Assembly (NCBI GenBank): GCA_020725585.1
Contig: DYES01000080.1
Location: 1 to 42,162 of the forward strand
DNA length: 42,162 nucleotides
Source of the DNA: Desulfovirgula sp.
GTDB lineage: Bacteria; Bacillota; Desulfotomaculia; Desulfotomaculales; Nap2-2B
Direction of reading: 5' to 3'
Shown here piece by piece: positions 1-8,255 of this stretch (position 1 is its first letter; every line of letters starts with the position of its first letter). Below the pieces are notes generated by a model. That model made no database searches and was not told the DNA's origin. It saw only the letters and a list, made by a program, of their open reading frames with translations. Position numbers and translations under genes: made by a program.

Positions 1-6
1 ATCCAT
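1..6 (-). CDS. first two codons of a leftward gene cut by the window edge
   Basis: An ATG on the minus strand at positions 6-4 is preceded by a good ribosome binding site, GGAGGT at 19-14, eight bases away. Only Met-Asp is visible, so the product cannot be read. It lies downstream of prkA on the same strand. In many spore formers prkA is followed by yhbH (DUF444) and spoVR, so a yhbH-like gene is the natural guess, but this is inference from known gene order only. A terminator between prkA and this start suggests that it has its own promoter. Confidence 0.35.
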
Positions 7-19
7 AAAAACTACCTCC

Positions 20-240
20 ATATATTTTGATGCGATTACATTACCACATCGAAAATATTATGGAAAGTAGAAATCAAAGAACATGGGATAGAATAAGGAT
101 TTCCGTTAGCAACCTTACATAATATGTAGCTTTACATAAGACTACTCCCGTTATGCGAAATTACCGCCTCTTTCAGAAGTTCATTTATTTACTAGAATAA
201 TGTAATATTTGAAATAAAGTAACTGGAAGAAAAGAGGCAT
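20..240. other. intergenic region between prkA and the leftward edge gene
   Basis: About 300 AT-rich bases with no convincing gene. The sequence TTACATAA occurs twice (115-122 and 132-139), and the first copy overlaps the perfect palindrome ACATAATATGT at 117-127. These could be part of the promoter or operator of the leftward gene starting at position 6. No promoter boxes can be assigned with confidence. Confidence 0.3.
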
Positions 241-304
241 CAAAAATGGAAATTGCAAGGGCTAGCCTCCCTGCAGTTGCTTATAGCAATTATTCTGGGG
301 ACAC

Positions 305-333
305 ACGAAAAATAGGGCAACCTGCCGTTGCCC
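305..333 (-). terminator. intrinsic terminator of prkA
   Basis: On the minus strand a 7-bp perfect stem (GGGCAAC / GTTGCCC, arms 333-327 and 321-315, 5-base loop) is followed by TATTTTT. It sits about 27 bases past the prkA stop codon, the layout of a Rho-independent terminator. Confidence 0.75.
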
Positions 334-359
334 CTTACTTTCGGATTGTCATTTACAAC

Positions 360-2255
360 CTACCTGTTTAAGAGGCTGCCCACGTATTTGAGCAATTCAT
401 TTGCGCAGTTCGCGCAATAACCGTAGTCCTCAATCAGCTTGGCGCTCACTTCGTTGATGCGCTTGAGCTGCTCGGCGTCGGGCGTTTTTGTGGAGGTGGT
501 GATTTTTACCACGTCCTTTAAATCGGCAAAAAGCTTTTTCTCCACCGCCTCGCGCAACCGCTCGTGCGAAGTGTAGTCGAACTTTTTCCCCTTGCGGGCG
601 TAGCTGGAAAGGCGGATGAGAATCTCTTCGCGAAAAGCTTTCTTGGCGTTTTCCGAAACGCCTATCTGCTCTTCAATAGAGCGCATCAGTTTTTCATCCG
701 GGTCCATTTCTTCGTCGGTGATGGGGTCTTTCAACTTGGTGTTGTTGCAATAAGCTTCCACGTTGTCTAAGTAATTATCAAATAAAACTTTTGCCGACTC
801 TTCGTAAGAATAGACAAAAGCCTTTTGCACCTCTTTCTTCGCGATCTCGTCGTATTCTTTGCGGGCAACAGAAATAAAGTTTAACAAGCGCTCCTTTTCT
901 TCTTTGGTAATCGAAGGATGCTGGTCGAGGCCGTCTTTTAAAGCTCTTAAAACATCCAGCGCGTTTATGCACTTAGTCGAAGTGCGGATCAGGGCCGAAG
1001 AAATACGGTTGATGACATAACGAGGGTCGACTCCGCTCATCCCCTCATCCGGATGTTCATTTTGCAACTCGGCAACGTCTTTCTGCTTGAATCCTTCCAC
1101 ATCTTCCCCGTCGTAAAGTTTCATTTTCTTGACTATGTCCATCCCCTGTTTTTTGCTTTCTTTCAAACGGGAAAGCACAGAAAAAATCGCTGCCGCCTTT
1201 AAGGCGTGCGGAGCAATATGAACGTCTTTCAAATCGCTCTGGCGGATTAATTTTTCGTATATTTTTACTTCTTCACCAACCTTTAGGTTATAGGGAATCC
1301 TCATGACGATGATGCGCGAATGCAGTGCCTCGTTCTTTTTGTTGGCAATAAAAGCCTTATACTCGTTTTCATTGGAATGGGCAATAATGAGCTCATCCGC
1401 GTAAATGAGTGCGAAGCGGCCAGCCTTAAAATTACCTTCCTGGGAGAGGCTGAGCAAATTCCACAGGAATTTTTCATCGCACTTAAGAATCTCCTGAAAT
1501 TCCATGATCCCGCGGTTGGCAATGTTCAGCTCGCCGTCAAAACGGTAGGCCCGGGGGTCGGATTCCGAACCATACTCGGTAATGGTGGAAAAATCAATGC
1601 TGCCGGTCAGCTCGGCAATATCCTGGGACTTCGGGTCAGAAGGAGTGAAAGTGCCGATGCCGATGCGTTTTTCTTCCGAAAGAAAAATTCTTTCCACCGG
1701 CACCTTCTCGATCTGCCCGCCGTACTCAGTTTCCACCATCAAACGGCAGTAAGGACATAGCTCGCCTTCGATATATACTCCGTACTCTTTTTGAAATTCG
1801 TCGCGGAGTTCCCTGGGAATTAAATGGAGGGGCTCCTCGTGCATGGGGCAGCCCTTAATGGCGTACAGCGCCCCCTTATCCGTCCGGCTGTATTTTTCCA
1901 GGCCGCGCTTTAACATGGCAACCAGGGTGGATTTGCCGCCGCTTACCGGCCCCATGAGCAGCAGGATGCGCTTGCGTACGTCCAGGCGCCTGGCCGCGGG
2001 GTGAAAATATTCTTCGACCAGTTTTTCCAAAGCTTTATCCAGCCCAAACAGCTCACTGGCAAAAAATTTATAACGCTTAACCCCATTCACTTCTTCTACT
2101 CCCGCCGCCTTAATCATTTCATAAATCCTGGCGTGAGCAAGCTGGCAGACCGTCGGGTTCTTCTTGACAACCTCCAGATAGTCAGCGAAAGTCCCCTCCC
2201 AGGCCAGCGTTTTTTCCAGGGAACGGTGCTCTTCCAGACGCTTCAGGAAGTCCAT
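360..2255 (-). CDS. prkA: PrkA family serine protein kinase / AAA+ protein
   Basis: This 631-residue protein has the full length usual for PrkA of spore formers. The N-terminal AAA+ domain carries a Walker A motif, GPVSGGKST, at residues 102-110. A CPMHEEPLH block and a CPYC pair follow in the region typical of the family, and the C-terminal third is the PrkA kinase-like domain. PrkA is known from Bacillus as a mother-cell protein needed for normal sporulation; kinase and, more recently, Lon-like protease activities have been proposed. The start is an ATG preceded by AAAGGAGGATACC. It is transcribed alone: a terminator follows at 305-333 and a promoter-like box lies upstream at 2336-2341. No frameshift or missing motif was seen. 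Confidence 0.95.
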   Translation of the reverse strand: MDFLKRLEEHRSLEKTLAWEGTFADYLEVVKKNPTVCQLAHARIYEMIKAAGVEEVNGVKRYKFFASELFGLDKALEKLVEEYFHPAARRLDVRKRILLLMGPVSGGKSTLVAMLKRGLEKYSRTDKGALYAIKGCPMHEEPLHLIPRELRDEFQKEYGVYIEGELCPYCRLMVETEYGGQIEKVPVERIFLSEEKRIGIGTFTPSDPKSQDIAELTGSIDFSTITEYGSESDPRAYRFDGELNIANRGIMEFQEILKCDEKFLWNLLSLSQEGNFKAGRFALIYADELIIAHSNENEYKAFIANKKNEALHSRIIVMRIPYNLKVGEEVKIYEKLIRQSDLKDVHIAPHALKAAAIFSVLSRLKESKKQGMDIVKKMKLYDGEDVEGFKQKDVAELQNEHPDEGMSGVDPRYVINRISSALIRTSTKCINALDVLRALKDGLDQHPSITKEEKERLLNFISVARKEYDEIAKKEVQKAFVYSYEESAKVLFDNYLDNVEAYCNNTKLKDPITDEEMDPDEKLMRSIEEQIGVSENAKKAFREEILIRLSSYARKGKKFDYTSHERLREAVEKKLFADLKDVVKITTSTKTPDAEQLKRINEVSAKLIEDYGYCANCANELLKYVGSLLNR

Positions 2256-2335
2256 TGGTATCCTCCTTTCGGAAAACCCCAGGCGGAAGTTTTCTCGGGG
2301 TGTAGTTTTTGTCGAATTTTCCTTATTAGTACTAC

Positions 2336-2364
2336 ATTATATGCAGCTCTAAAAAAAAGCATTA
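2336..2364 (-). promoter_or_regulatory. candidate promoter of prkA
   Basis: On the minus strand, GCATATAATG contains a perfect TATAAT (2341-2336) about 80 bases before the prkA start. The -35 region is poor for sigma A. CATATAAT also differs by one base from the sigma-E type -10 box (CATACAAT), which would fit mother-cell expression of prkA. Which sigma factor is used cannot be decided by eye. Confidence 0.35.
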
Positions 2365-2467
2365 TTTAAGGAGAAGAATAGAGATGGGAAGAGAAACAGC
2401 CTATTGACATGACGGAAGTTCTCCTGATAAGCTATTCCACAAAACAGGGCGGAAAATAAAAAATCAG

Positions 2468-3382
2468 GTGGATGTGGATAAAGAAGTGAAAATTTATCGC
2501 TCCGTTCTTTTTGCCCCGGGGGATGACCAGAAAAAGGCCGGAAAAGCCTTTGCCGCCGGAGCGGACGCCGTCGTTCTCGACCTGGAAGACGCCGTCGCTC
2601 CGGCTCGAAAGGACGAGGCCAGGGAAATGGTGAAGGAAATCCTGGCCGGCGTTTCGCCCCAGGTTCCTTCCTTTGTGCGGGTGAACGCCGTTTCCTCTTC
2701 TTATATTTTAAAAGACCTGCAGGCGGTCGTGGAACTGCCCGTGGAAGGGATCATGCTGCCCAAGGCAGAATCCGGGGAAGACGTGCGCCGCGTCGACTGG
2801 CTGCTTGGCCTCCTCGAACAAGAAAAGAACCTGGCGCTTGGCCGGCTGGTGATCATCCCCTTTATCGAGAGCGCCCGGGGAATCGAGCGGGCGATCGAGA
2901 TCGCCGGGGCGTGCGGGCGCGTGCGGTGTCTGGCCTTCGGCGGGAACGACTACACAATGGACATCGGCACCACTTACTCCCCGGAAGGAAGCGAACAGTT
3001 TTACGCACGCTGCCGGCTGGTAACGGCCTCCCGCATCGCCGGGATCGCCCCCCCGCTGGACACGGTCAACCCGAACTTTAAAGACATAACTGCGCTAAGA
3101 GAAGAGGCGCGCAGGGTAAAACAACTGGGTTTCCAGGGTAAACTGGTGATCCACCCGGCGCAGGTGGCGCCGGTAAACGAGGTGTTTACTCCCCCACCGG
3201 AGGAAATAGAATGGGCCAAAAATGTGGTGGAAGCTTTTGCCCAGGCTCAGGCCAGGGGCGCCGGAGTCATCCAGATAGAGGGCAGGATGGTGGAACTCCC
3301 TGTAGTCCGGCGGGCCCAACAGCTTCTCGCATTGGCGGAGGCCGTTGCCAACAAATCCTTAAAAGCGAACAATTTTAAATAA
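2468..3382 (+). CDS. CitE-like HpcH/HpaI aldolase family lyase
   Basis: A 304-residue TIM-barrel lyase of the citrate lyase beta subunit / malyl-CoA lyase group. Family motifs are RSVLFAPGDD near the N-terminus, DAVVLDLEDAV (metal and CoA site region), VRVNAV, MLPKAES, IPFIESARG and FGGNDYTMD, then the C-terminal GKLVIHPAQV block. No citD or citF partner is in the window, so a stand-alone CitE-like enzyme acting on a free acyl-CoA ester such as malyl-, citramalyl- or 3-hydroxy-3-methylglutaryl-type CoA is more likely than citrate lyase itself. The substrate cannot be read from sequence. In-frame GTG codons at 2468, 2474 and 2486 make the exact start uncertain. Its 3' end overlaps the convergent FAD gene by 8 bases. 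Confidence 0.85.
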   Translation: MDVDKEVKIYRSVLFAPGDDQKKAGKAFAAGADAVVLDLEDAVAPARKDEAREMVKEILAGVSPQVPSFVRVNAVSSSYILKDLQAVVELPVEGIMLPKAESGEDVRRVDWLLGLLEQEKNLALGRLVIIPFIESARGIERAIEIAGACGRVRCLAFGGNDYTMDIGTTYSPEGSEQFYARCRLVTASRIAGIAPPLDTVNPNFKDITALREEARRVKQLGFQGKLVIHPAQVAPVNEVFTPPPEEIEWAKNVVEAFAQAQARGAGVIQIEGRMVELPVVRRAQQLLALAEAVANKSLKANNFK

Positions 3383-4865
3383 TCTTTCGTGCAGCCGAAA
3401 AGATGGTTTTTTTGATTTCGCTGTGGTTTTCCTTGCCTCTGCAAAAAATAATTCTCCATGCTTGAAAAGGGTGACGTAGGACGTAACGAAAAAGACCCAG
3501 CACAAAAAGTAGGCTTATGAGCAGATAGGGTAAAAGACCCGTCTGAAGGCCCCGAAAAGCAGCGTGGATCGCCCAACCGTAAGGGTTTTTTTGTCGCTCC
3601 TCCTTTGCTGCGGCCAGAAGCAAACGATTGAACCATTTTTGCCGACCAATAAACATATTAAAGTTAAAAAGCTTAATTCCAAGGAGGTTTTCTCGATTAA
3701 ACCGGCGCAAGGGGCGGTGATAGTAGCGCGCAAAGTGAGTGCGGGAGGTCCCGTGGTAGAAAACTGTGTGAACCGCGTACCATGCACCAACAAAGGCTGC
3801 TAAGTAGCCGTCTTTTAAAACCCGGCCGTATCCTGCTAAGTCGCCTACGGCTACCCAACCATCACCGTAAAAACACCGCGAGGGACCGGTAAAAACAAAA
3901 GACGGGCAAATTACATGGCAGCGCAAGCATTCTGCCGGGTTGGGCAGGTCAATAATTTCCTTCACAACTGGATGGTTAAATAAAGTTTGCAGATCTTCAA
4001 AACTCAGCACTTTGTTCAAGGAAGTCAAGGTTAACCAATTTTTACCCTTGGGAATAAAAGCCAGGATAGAACCTGGGACGATTCCGTCGATCATATATAC
4101 CTGTTGGCCTACGCGGTTATATCTGGCCGTAGAAGTATCTATTTCCGTAACGCAAGCGCGGAGCACAGGCGGAGGTTTAAATCCGGTACTTTGCATAAAA
4201 CGGTTGATCATTGGTTTGTCCAAAGAATTAAATCCCGTTGCCAAGACAACCAGGTCGGCTAATAATTCGTCCGGAGACCCGTTCGGACGGCGGCGGCTTA
4301 AAACTACCCGCCATTTTTTGGATTCGCCGTCGGGCGGAATAATCCTTTTGACGATAGTGGGTTCGATGCGCGTAAAGGTGGATGTTTTCGTACAATCTTC
4401 CATCCCTTCAAGTATTCTGTGCTTAATCGAATCGTCAAAACCGGTTACCCCAAAGCGACTAGTTCGCAAGGTAGCGGTAATCAGGCGTGGCAGCTCGATT
4501 TTTACATGGCCTTCTCTGTTTACATAAACGCAGGAGTTTATTTTTTCCAACACCAGATTTTCTGGTATGTTCAGCTTATATAAACGCTTCATTGCCTCCT
4601 GGGCAATATTAGTTACCAGGCCCCCACAATAATTACAGCCTGTACTATTCACCAAATAAATGTTAATGCGTTTATTTTCCTTGTGGCAAAGCATTAACAG
4701 GAGCCGGGCAAAGCAACTTCCCGCCAAGCCGCCACCGACAATAACCACCGTTGCTCCGTCCGGAAGCCCTCTCGAGGGGTCAGCAGGCCTAATCGGCCAC
4801 TGCATGTTCGGGATTGACCGGGCAAATTTGGACTCAAGAAATTTTATCAATGACGAAGGAGACAC
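3375..4865 (-). CDS. FAD-dependent oxidoreductase, GGR/ETF-QO-like, with C-terminal membrane segment
   Basis: A 496-residue flavoprotein. Residues 38-60 form a Rossmann dinucleotide fold with GGGLAG at 44-49, and a second FAD motif (VGDLAGYGR...DGY) lies near two-thirds of the length, as in geranylgeranyl-reductase and ETF-quinone-oxidoreductase-like enzymes. A CNYC pair near residue 110 and a CLRCHVIC cluster further on are notable. Near the C-terminus a hydrophobic run (LLPYLLISLLFVLGLF) could anchor it to the membrane. The substrate is unknown. Start is GTG with GAGGTGAG upstream. It is separated from the DUF169 gene by a terminator at 5053-5080, so it is probably its own transcription unit, and it converges on the CitE-like gene. 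Confidence 0.75.
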   Translation of the reverse strand: MSPSSLIKFLESKFARSIPNMQWPIRPADPSRGLPDGATVVIVGGGLAGSCFARLLLMLCHKENKRINIYLVNSTGCNYCGGLVTNIAQEAMKRLYKLNIPENLVLEKINSCVYVNREGHVKIELPRLITATLRTSRFGVTGFDDSIKHRILEGMEDCTKTSTFTRIEPTIVKRIIPPDGESKKWRVVLSRRRPNGSPDELLADLVVLATGFNSLDKPMINRFMQSTGFKPPPVLRACVTEIDTSTARYNRVGQQVYMIDGIVPGSILAFIPKGKNWLTLTSLNKVLSFEDLQTLFNHPVVKEIIDLPNPAECLRCHVICPSFVFTGPSRCFYGDGWVAVGDLAGYGRVLKDGYLAAFVGAWYAVHTVFYHGTSRTHFARYYHRPLRRFNRENLLGIKLFNFNMFIGRQKWFNRLLLAAAKEERQKNPYGWAIHAAFRGLQTGLLPYLLISLLFVLGLFRYVLRHPFQAWRIIFCRGKENHSEIKKTIFSAARKII

Positions 4866-5052
4866 TTTTTCTCACCTCAAAAAATTAAAAAAGCAAAAAT
4901 AATGCCAATCTATAAAGTAGTTCTTTTTTTAGCAATTCTCTTTCAAAGAACAATACAATAGTGCATTACCAATCTTCTAAAGTACTAATTTGCCTACAAT
5001 ATTCAAGTTATAATGTTAATACATTTATGCATTGCCTGCAAACTTTCTTCAA

Positions 5053-5080
5053 TAAAAAAAACCCGGAACCGAATCCGGGT
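5053..5080 (-). terminator. intrinsic terminator after the DUF169 gene
   Basis: On the minus strand a 7-bp perfect stem (ACCCGGA / TCCGGGT, arms 5080-5074 and 5067-5061, 6-base loop) runs straight into eight consecutive T. It closes the tauE-like / membrane protein / DUF169 cluster. Confidence 0.85.
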
Positions 5081-5116
5081 GTTCCAAACCTGCCACAGGG
5101 TGTTCCACTACTTCCT

Positions 5117-6007
5117 TTAAGACTGCTCTTTCGGCTTGACAAAGGCTAAGAAGTTGCAAAGCTTGCAGATGTTAAAGCCGGGGAAGGTTTCGCCGGTTCT
5201 GGGGAAGGAGGCTCCTCCGTATTGTTTGGTTCTTTCCAGCAATCTTTTTACGGCCGGCGCAAATTTCTTCCAGGGAACGTAAACGTTGATCTCCCCTTGC
5301 TCGGTTTTTCCGGCGGTATAGCTGCTGCTGCACATCGGCACCAGGTTTATTTTCTCATTTAGATAAGTCCAGGTAGCGCCCCCGCAAACGGCGGAATTCA
5401 TCAGCATCACGCTTTGCACCGGGTGCTCCTCGTTGGCCGCAGCGTAATCGTTAGCGATATGGTAGGCCTGTAAAACGTTGCATATAATATGGACCAGATC
5501 AGGTTCAAAGTTTGCCTTGTGCAACGGGGCCGTGGCAAAAGCCAAAAGTCCCTGAGGAAGCCGCGGCTTCGTGAGCACAAATCTCTCCGCCTGTTCTTTA
5601 TCGCGGGTATACTTAATATGGCTCTTAATTTCATCCTCATCTATATCTTTCCACCCAAAATTGTATTTTGCATTGCTGCAACCCATGGTCTTGCTGTCTC
5701 CCAGAAGGATATCTCCCCTCTGCCGGGAGGCGGCAGAGAAATGGCAAAAGGTATATGGATGGAGAGCCACCCGGTATATGTTAGCCTTTTTAAACTGCTC
5801 AATCTCCCCGTCCGCATAGAAAAATTTCATGGCCACCGGATAGTACTCCAGTTTGAGCAAATTCCTGAGCGTAAAAGTGAGGTCAGCCTTGCTTAGCTCC
5901 CCCTTTATCAGCATTGCTTCCGCAAACAGTTTATCGTCCAGAAGAAGTTCGCTGTTAATCCCCCCTTTTTGGTTTTTTTCCTGCTCTTCAAGCTTTAAAG
6001 CCTCCAT
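5117..6007 (-). CDS. DUF169 family protein
   Basis: A 296-residue soluble protein. After about 50 residues the family signature appears: YYPVAMKFFYADGEIE, then HPYTFCHFSAASRQRGD, a GCSNAKYNFGW block, a central GLLAFATAPLHKA stretch, an AVCGGATW motif, PMCSSSY, and a C-terminal ICKLCNF pair. DUF169 proteins are common in anaerobes such as sulfate reducers and methanogens; I know of no proven function. The conserved cysteines invite a redox or metal role, but that is inference. Start is ATG preceded by AAAGGGGTAGG. It is 36 bases downstream of the small membrane protein gene and is the last gene before the 5053-5080 terminator. Confidence 0.85.
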   Translation of the reverse strand: MEALKLEEQEKNQKGGINSELLLDDKLFAEAMLIKGELSKADLTFTLRNLLKLEYYPVAMKFFYADGEIEQFKKANIYRVALHPYTFCHFSAASRQRGDILLGDSKTMGCSNAKYNFGWKDIDEDEIKSHIKYTRDKEQAERFVLTKPRLPQGLLAFATAPLHKANFEPDLVHIICNVLQAYHIANDYAAANEEHPVQSVMLMNSAVCGGATWTYLNEKINLVPMCSSSYTAGKTEQGEINVYVPWKKFAPAVKRLLERTKQYGGASFPRTGETFPGFNICKLCNFLAFVKPKEQS

Positions 6008-6043
6008 CTTTATCCTACCCCTTTCTCTTTTATTTGGTCTTTT

Positions 6044-6577
6044 TTATTTGGCGTTCTCTTCATAGGCCGCGAGCATTTCGTGGACACCCTTGAAATAAGG
6101 AAGCCTGTGCTTGATCCGCCCAAAAAATATACGGGCAAGGATATAACAGAGCACAAAAATAAAAACGTAATTAACCGTCCAGCCTGTAAACGGGATGGGA
6201 AAAGGTATACCGGCAAAGCGCTGCTGCATCCAGGCGAGGGCAAAGAAAGCGGGCCACAGGGAAGCGGCAGAGAGCCCAAACATGTTGAAAAAAACCTTTC
6301 CGAAAGTGTCGTTGGCCTCCTTGTTGCATGCCTGGTAGTTCTGTTTATCCCCCAAGCGTAAGGCCGTCAGGGAGAGGCGGTGTAAATCGCCAAGGCGCGT
6401 GTTAAGGCGGTCCAGGTGGTTCTTGTTTACTTTAAAAACCAAGGAAATGGTAAATTCACCAAGCAGCACCGCCAGGAAAGAAACCGTTAGGGTACCTAAG
6501 AAATAATCAACAACAGAGTTGCCGGTAAGCTTATAAAAATTAATTAAAATGGCGTCCCCAATTACCCACAGGCCCAT
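6044..6577 (-). CDS. small three-helix membrane protein, DUF106/YidC-like
   Basis: A 177-residue protein with membrane helices at about 24-48, 97-117 and 133-152. A charged cytoplasmic-type segment of about 45 residues between helices 1 and 2 includes NKEANDTFGKVFF. This order (TM1, charged segment, TM2, TM3) and the wording around the second helix resemble the DUF106/EMC3/YidC-Oxa1 membrane insertase superfamily, where a positively charged hairpin precedes two helices. The resemblance was judged by eye and needs a profile search. It lies between the exporter gene (135 bases, including the 6608-6638 hairpin) and the DUF169 gene (36 bases), all on the minus strand, so the three are probably co-transcribed. 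A role in folding or assembling the exporter is conceivable but unproven. Confidence 0.7.
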   Translation of the reverse strand: MGLWVIGDAILINFYKLTGNSVVDYFLGTLTVSFLAVLLGEFTISLVFKVNKNHLDRLNTRLGDLHRLSLTALRLGDKQNYQACNKEANDTFGKVFFNMFGLSAASLWPAFFALAWMQQRFAGIPFPIPFTGWTVNYVFIFVLCYILARIFFGRIKHRLPYFKGVHEMLAAYEENAK

Positions 6578-6607
6578 TTTAAAACACCCGCCTAATAATA
6601 ATTTTTT

Positions 6608-6638
6608 GCTAGGCTCCCGCTAAACCGGGGAGCCTAGC
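6608..6638. repeat. 11-bp perfect inverted repeat between exporter and membrane-protein genes
   Basis: GCTAGGCTCCC at 6608-6618 and GGGAGCCTAGC at 6628-6638 form a perfect 11-bp stem with a 9-base loop. On the minus strand it is followed by an A-rich run, not T, so it is not a standard terminator for the leftward transcript. It could be a processing or mRNA-stability hairpin that sets different levels for the exporter and its downstream genes. Confidence 0.7.
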
Positions 6639-6712
6639 GTAATTTCAACTTCCCTTTGAAAATCTTTTTCCAGTTGCTCCAAGCATAAAAAGTTTAAACA
6701 TAGACCACTTGC

Positions 6713-7927
6713 TTACATAGGTACCCAGGAACGACCAAAGAATCCTTTGCTGAAATAACCGAGTCCAACGTAAAGCGCTAACACAACAAATAATCTTTTT
6801 AGCCAAATTTCTGGGATATACTTTTGCGTGCGCGGGCCAATCATCGAGCCAATAAATATTCCAATCAATTCAACACCAATCATGGCCCAGTCCATAGCCG
6901 CACCCGCCACCTTAATATAGGTAGTGATCCCGGTCAGCATGCTAACAAATACTGCCATCGCAGAAGTACCGGCCACTACGAACATGGGCAACCCGACTAT
7001 ACTGGTCAAATAGGGTACGTACAAAAAGCCGCCGCCCACACCGATAAATGCCGATATGGCAGCAATGATAATTCCACCAATAAAGGCCCAAACCGGATTA
7101 AACTTAAACTCTACACCGAAGAAAGAAAATTTAATGTTCGTCAATCCCCATTCCAGGATGGTAATTCCCTGTTCCGCCTCACTCTTCTTTTCTTTTACGC
7201 TTTTTTCAAAAGCCTGGGTTGCTGCTTTAGCAGCTTTCTTACTTGCCTGCCCCCTGGGGGTCGTTTCATATAACAGAACACCGCCAACAATAAAAACAAA
7301 GAGGCCAAACCACCCCTGATACTGACTGAAGGTAATCTTTCCACCCGTCAAAGCAGCGGCTGAAAATGCGCCTACTATCGAACCTAGCCCCAGAGCAAGA
7401 CCCAGTGGCCAAGCTAAACGTCTTGCTTTAAGATAATTAATTACGCTAATCAAAGACGACAAACCTACCAACCATTGGTTAGACGCTCTGATTGAGTCCG
7501 TGAGCAGCTTATTCAACGCAGGAGCAGTCTGTTTAAAACTCTTTGCATAGTCTCCTAAGCCATACACAGTCATATGGCCAACACCCGCCATGATACCGCC
7601 AAAGGCGCCCACGGTGGAGAAAATCCAGCCGACCCAAACGGCCCACAGAATGGCGACCAGATAGTTGATTTTCGGCGCGCCGGGAATGCCGAACGCCCCT
7701 CTGGACGCATCCGGGTTAATCTGCCCTTTCCCCGTTCCTAAGGGGGCTTGCGCAATGGCCTCCCCCAGTTTTCCTTTTAAACCGAGATCGCTCCCCACCG
7801 CTTTAGGCTTTTCTGCCGCCGACTGACCCGTCTGCGCCCCTACCCCGGCGGCGCCCAACGCCAAGCAGGCCAGCATTAAAATCAAGGTAATTACGGCAAT
7901 TTTGCTAATTAAATTTCTTTTTTTCAT
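6713..7927 (-). CDS. sulfite exporter TauE/SafE (TSUP) family membrane protein with signal peptide
   Basis: A 404-residue protein. Residues 1-32 look like a cleavable signal peptide (MKKRN, a hydrophobic core, then AGVGAQT). About 60 polar residues follow, then the membrane domain. Two homologous TSUP halves are visible, each with glycine-rich helices: GAFGGIMAGVGHM in the first and SAFIGVGGGFLYVPYL in the second. A charged linker rich in Lys/Glu separates them. TSUP proteins move sulfite, sulfoacetate, sulfonates or related sulfur and organic anions; the substrate here is unknown. Start is ATG with GGGGGAGGATTGG. The signal peptide and extracellular segment are longer than in short members of the family. 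It is the first gene of the cluster with the DUF106-like and DUF169 genes. Confidence 0.88.
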   Translation of the reverse strand: MKKRNLISKIAVITLILMLACLALGAAGVGAQTGQSAAEKPKAVGSDLGLKGKLGEAIAQAPLGTGKGQINPDASRGAFGIPGAPKINYLVAILWAVWVGWIFSTVGAFGGIMAGVGHMTVYGLGDYAKSFKQTAPALNKLLTDSIRASNQWLVGLSSLISVINYLKARRLAWPLGLALGLGSIVGAFSAAALTGGKITFSQYQGWFGLFVFIVGGVLLYETTPRGQASKKAAKAATQAFEKSVKEKKSEAEQGITILEWGLTNIKFSFFGVEFKFNPVWAFIGGIIIAAISAFIGVGGGFLYVPYLTSIVGLPMFVVAGTSAMAVFVSMLTGITTYIKVAGAAMDWAMIGVELIGIFIGSMIGPRTQKYIPEIWLKRLFVVLALYVGLGYFSKGFFGRSWVPM

Positions 7928-8010
7928 CCAATCCTCCCCCGTAATAAAAAATATCAGGACAAAAAAGACTTTAAGAAAGCTATCTCTACCTTTATTGTCT
8001 TACCATTACC

Positions 8011-8022
8011 TTACCAGTACAT
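8011..8022 (-). other. three-codon leader mini-ORF (Met-Tyr-Trp-stop) with strong SD
   Basis: On the minus strand a strong ribosome binding site, TAAGGAGGTG (8034-8025), is followed by ATG TAC TGG TAA, 84 bases before the exporter start. No longer ORF starts from this site in any frame. It may be a regulatory leader peptide, the relic of an old gene, or chance. Confidence 0.35.
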
Positions 8023-8076
8023 AACACCTCCTTAAATTTCCTTTAACAATAATTTCACAAACATATATTAACAAAT

Positions 8077-8152
8077 AGCCGACAATTTTTATGTCGGCTG
8101 TATGACATAGAAAAAGTCATCATAGCGACACTAAAAGTGTCATCTAGATGAC
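8077..8152. promoter_or_regulatory. cluster of overlapping palindromes upstream of the exporter gene
   Basis: Five inverted repeats lie within 76 bases: AGCCGACA (8077-8084) with TGTCGGCT (8092-8099); TATGTC (8090-8095) with GACATA (8104-8109); AAGTCATC (8114-8121) with GATGACTT (8147-8154); GACACT (8127-8132) with AGTGTC (8136-8141); and the perfect 14-base palindrome GTCATCTAGATGAC (8139-8152). The first could serve as a weak terminator of the crp gene. The rest look like an array of operator half-sites for the leftward exporter cluster. The whole gap 7928-8255 is 328 bases and otherwise holds only the mini-ORF at 8011. Confidence 0.5.
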
Positions 8153-8255
8153 TTATATTGGACATTATCTCAATAACTGATATCTAATTTTAAAAAAAGA
8201 ACATCGGCCACAAACGGACTGATTTTATTTTCTAGTTGTGTTGTAGATGTAAACT

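Noticed and set aside
246-371. Plus-strand ORF of 41 codons with an ATG near an AAAGAGG sequence
   Set aside because: It runs through the prkA terminator and into the prkA 3' end on the other strand, and the peptide resembles nothing known.
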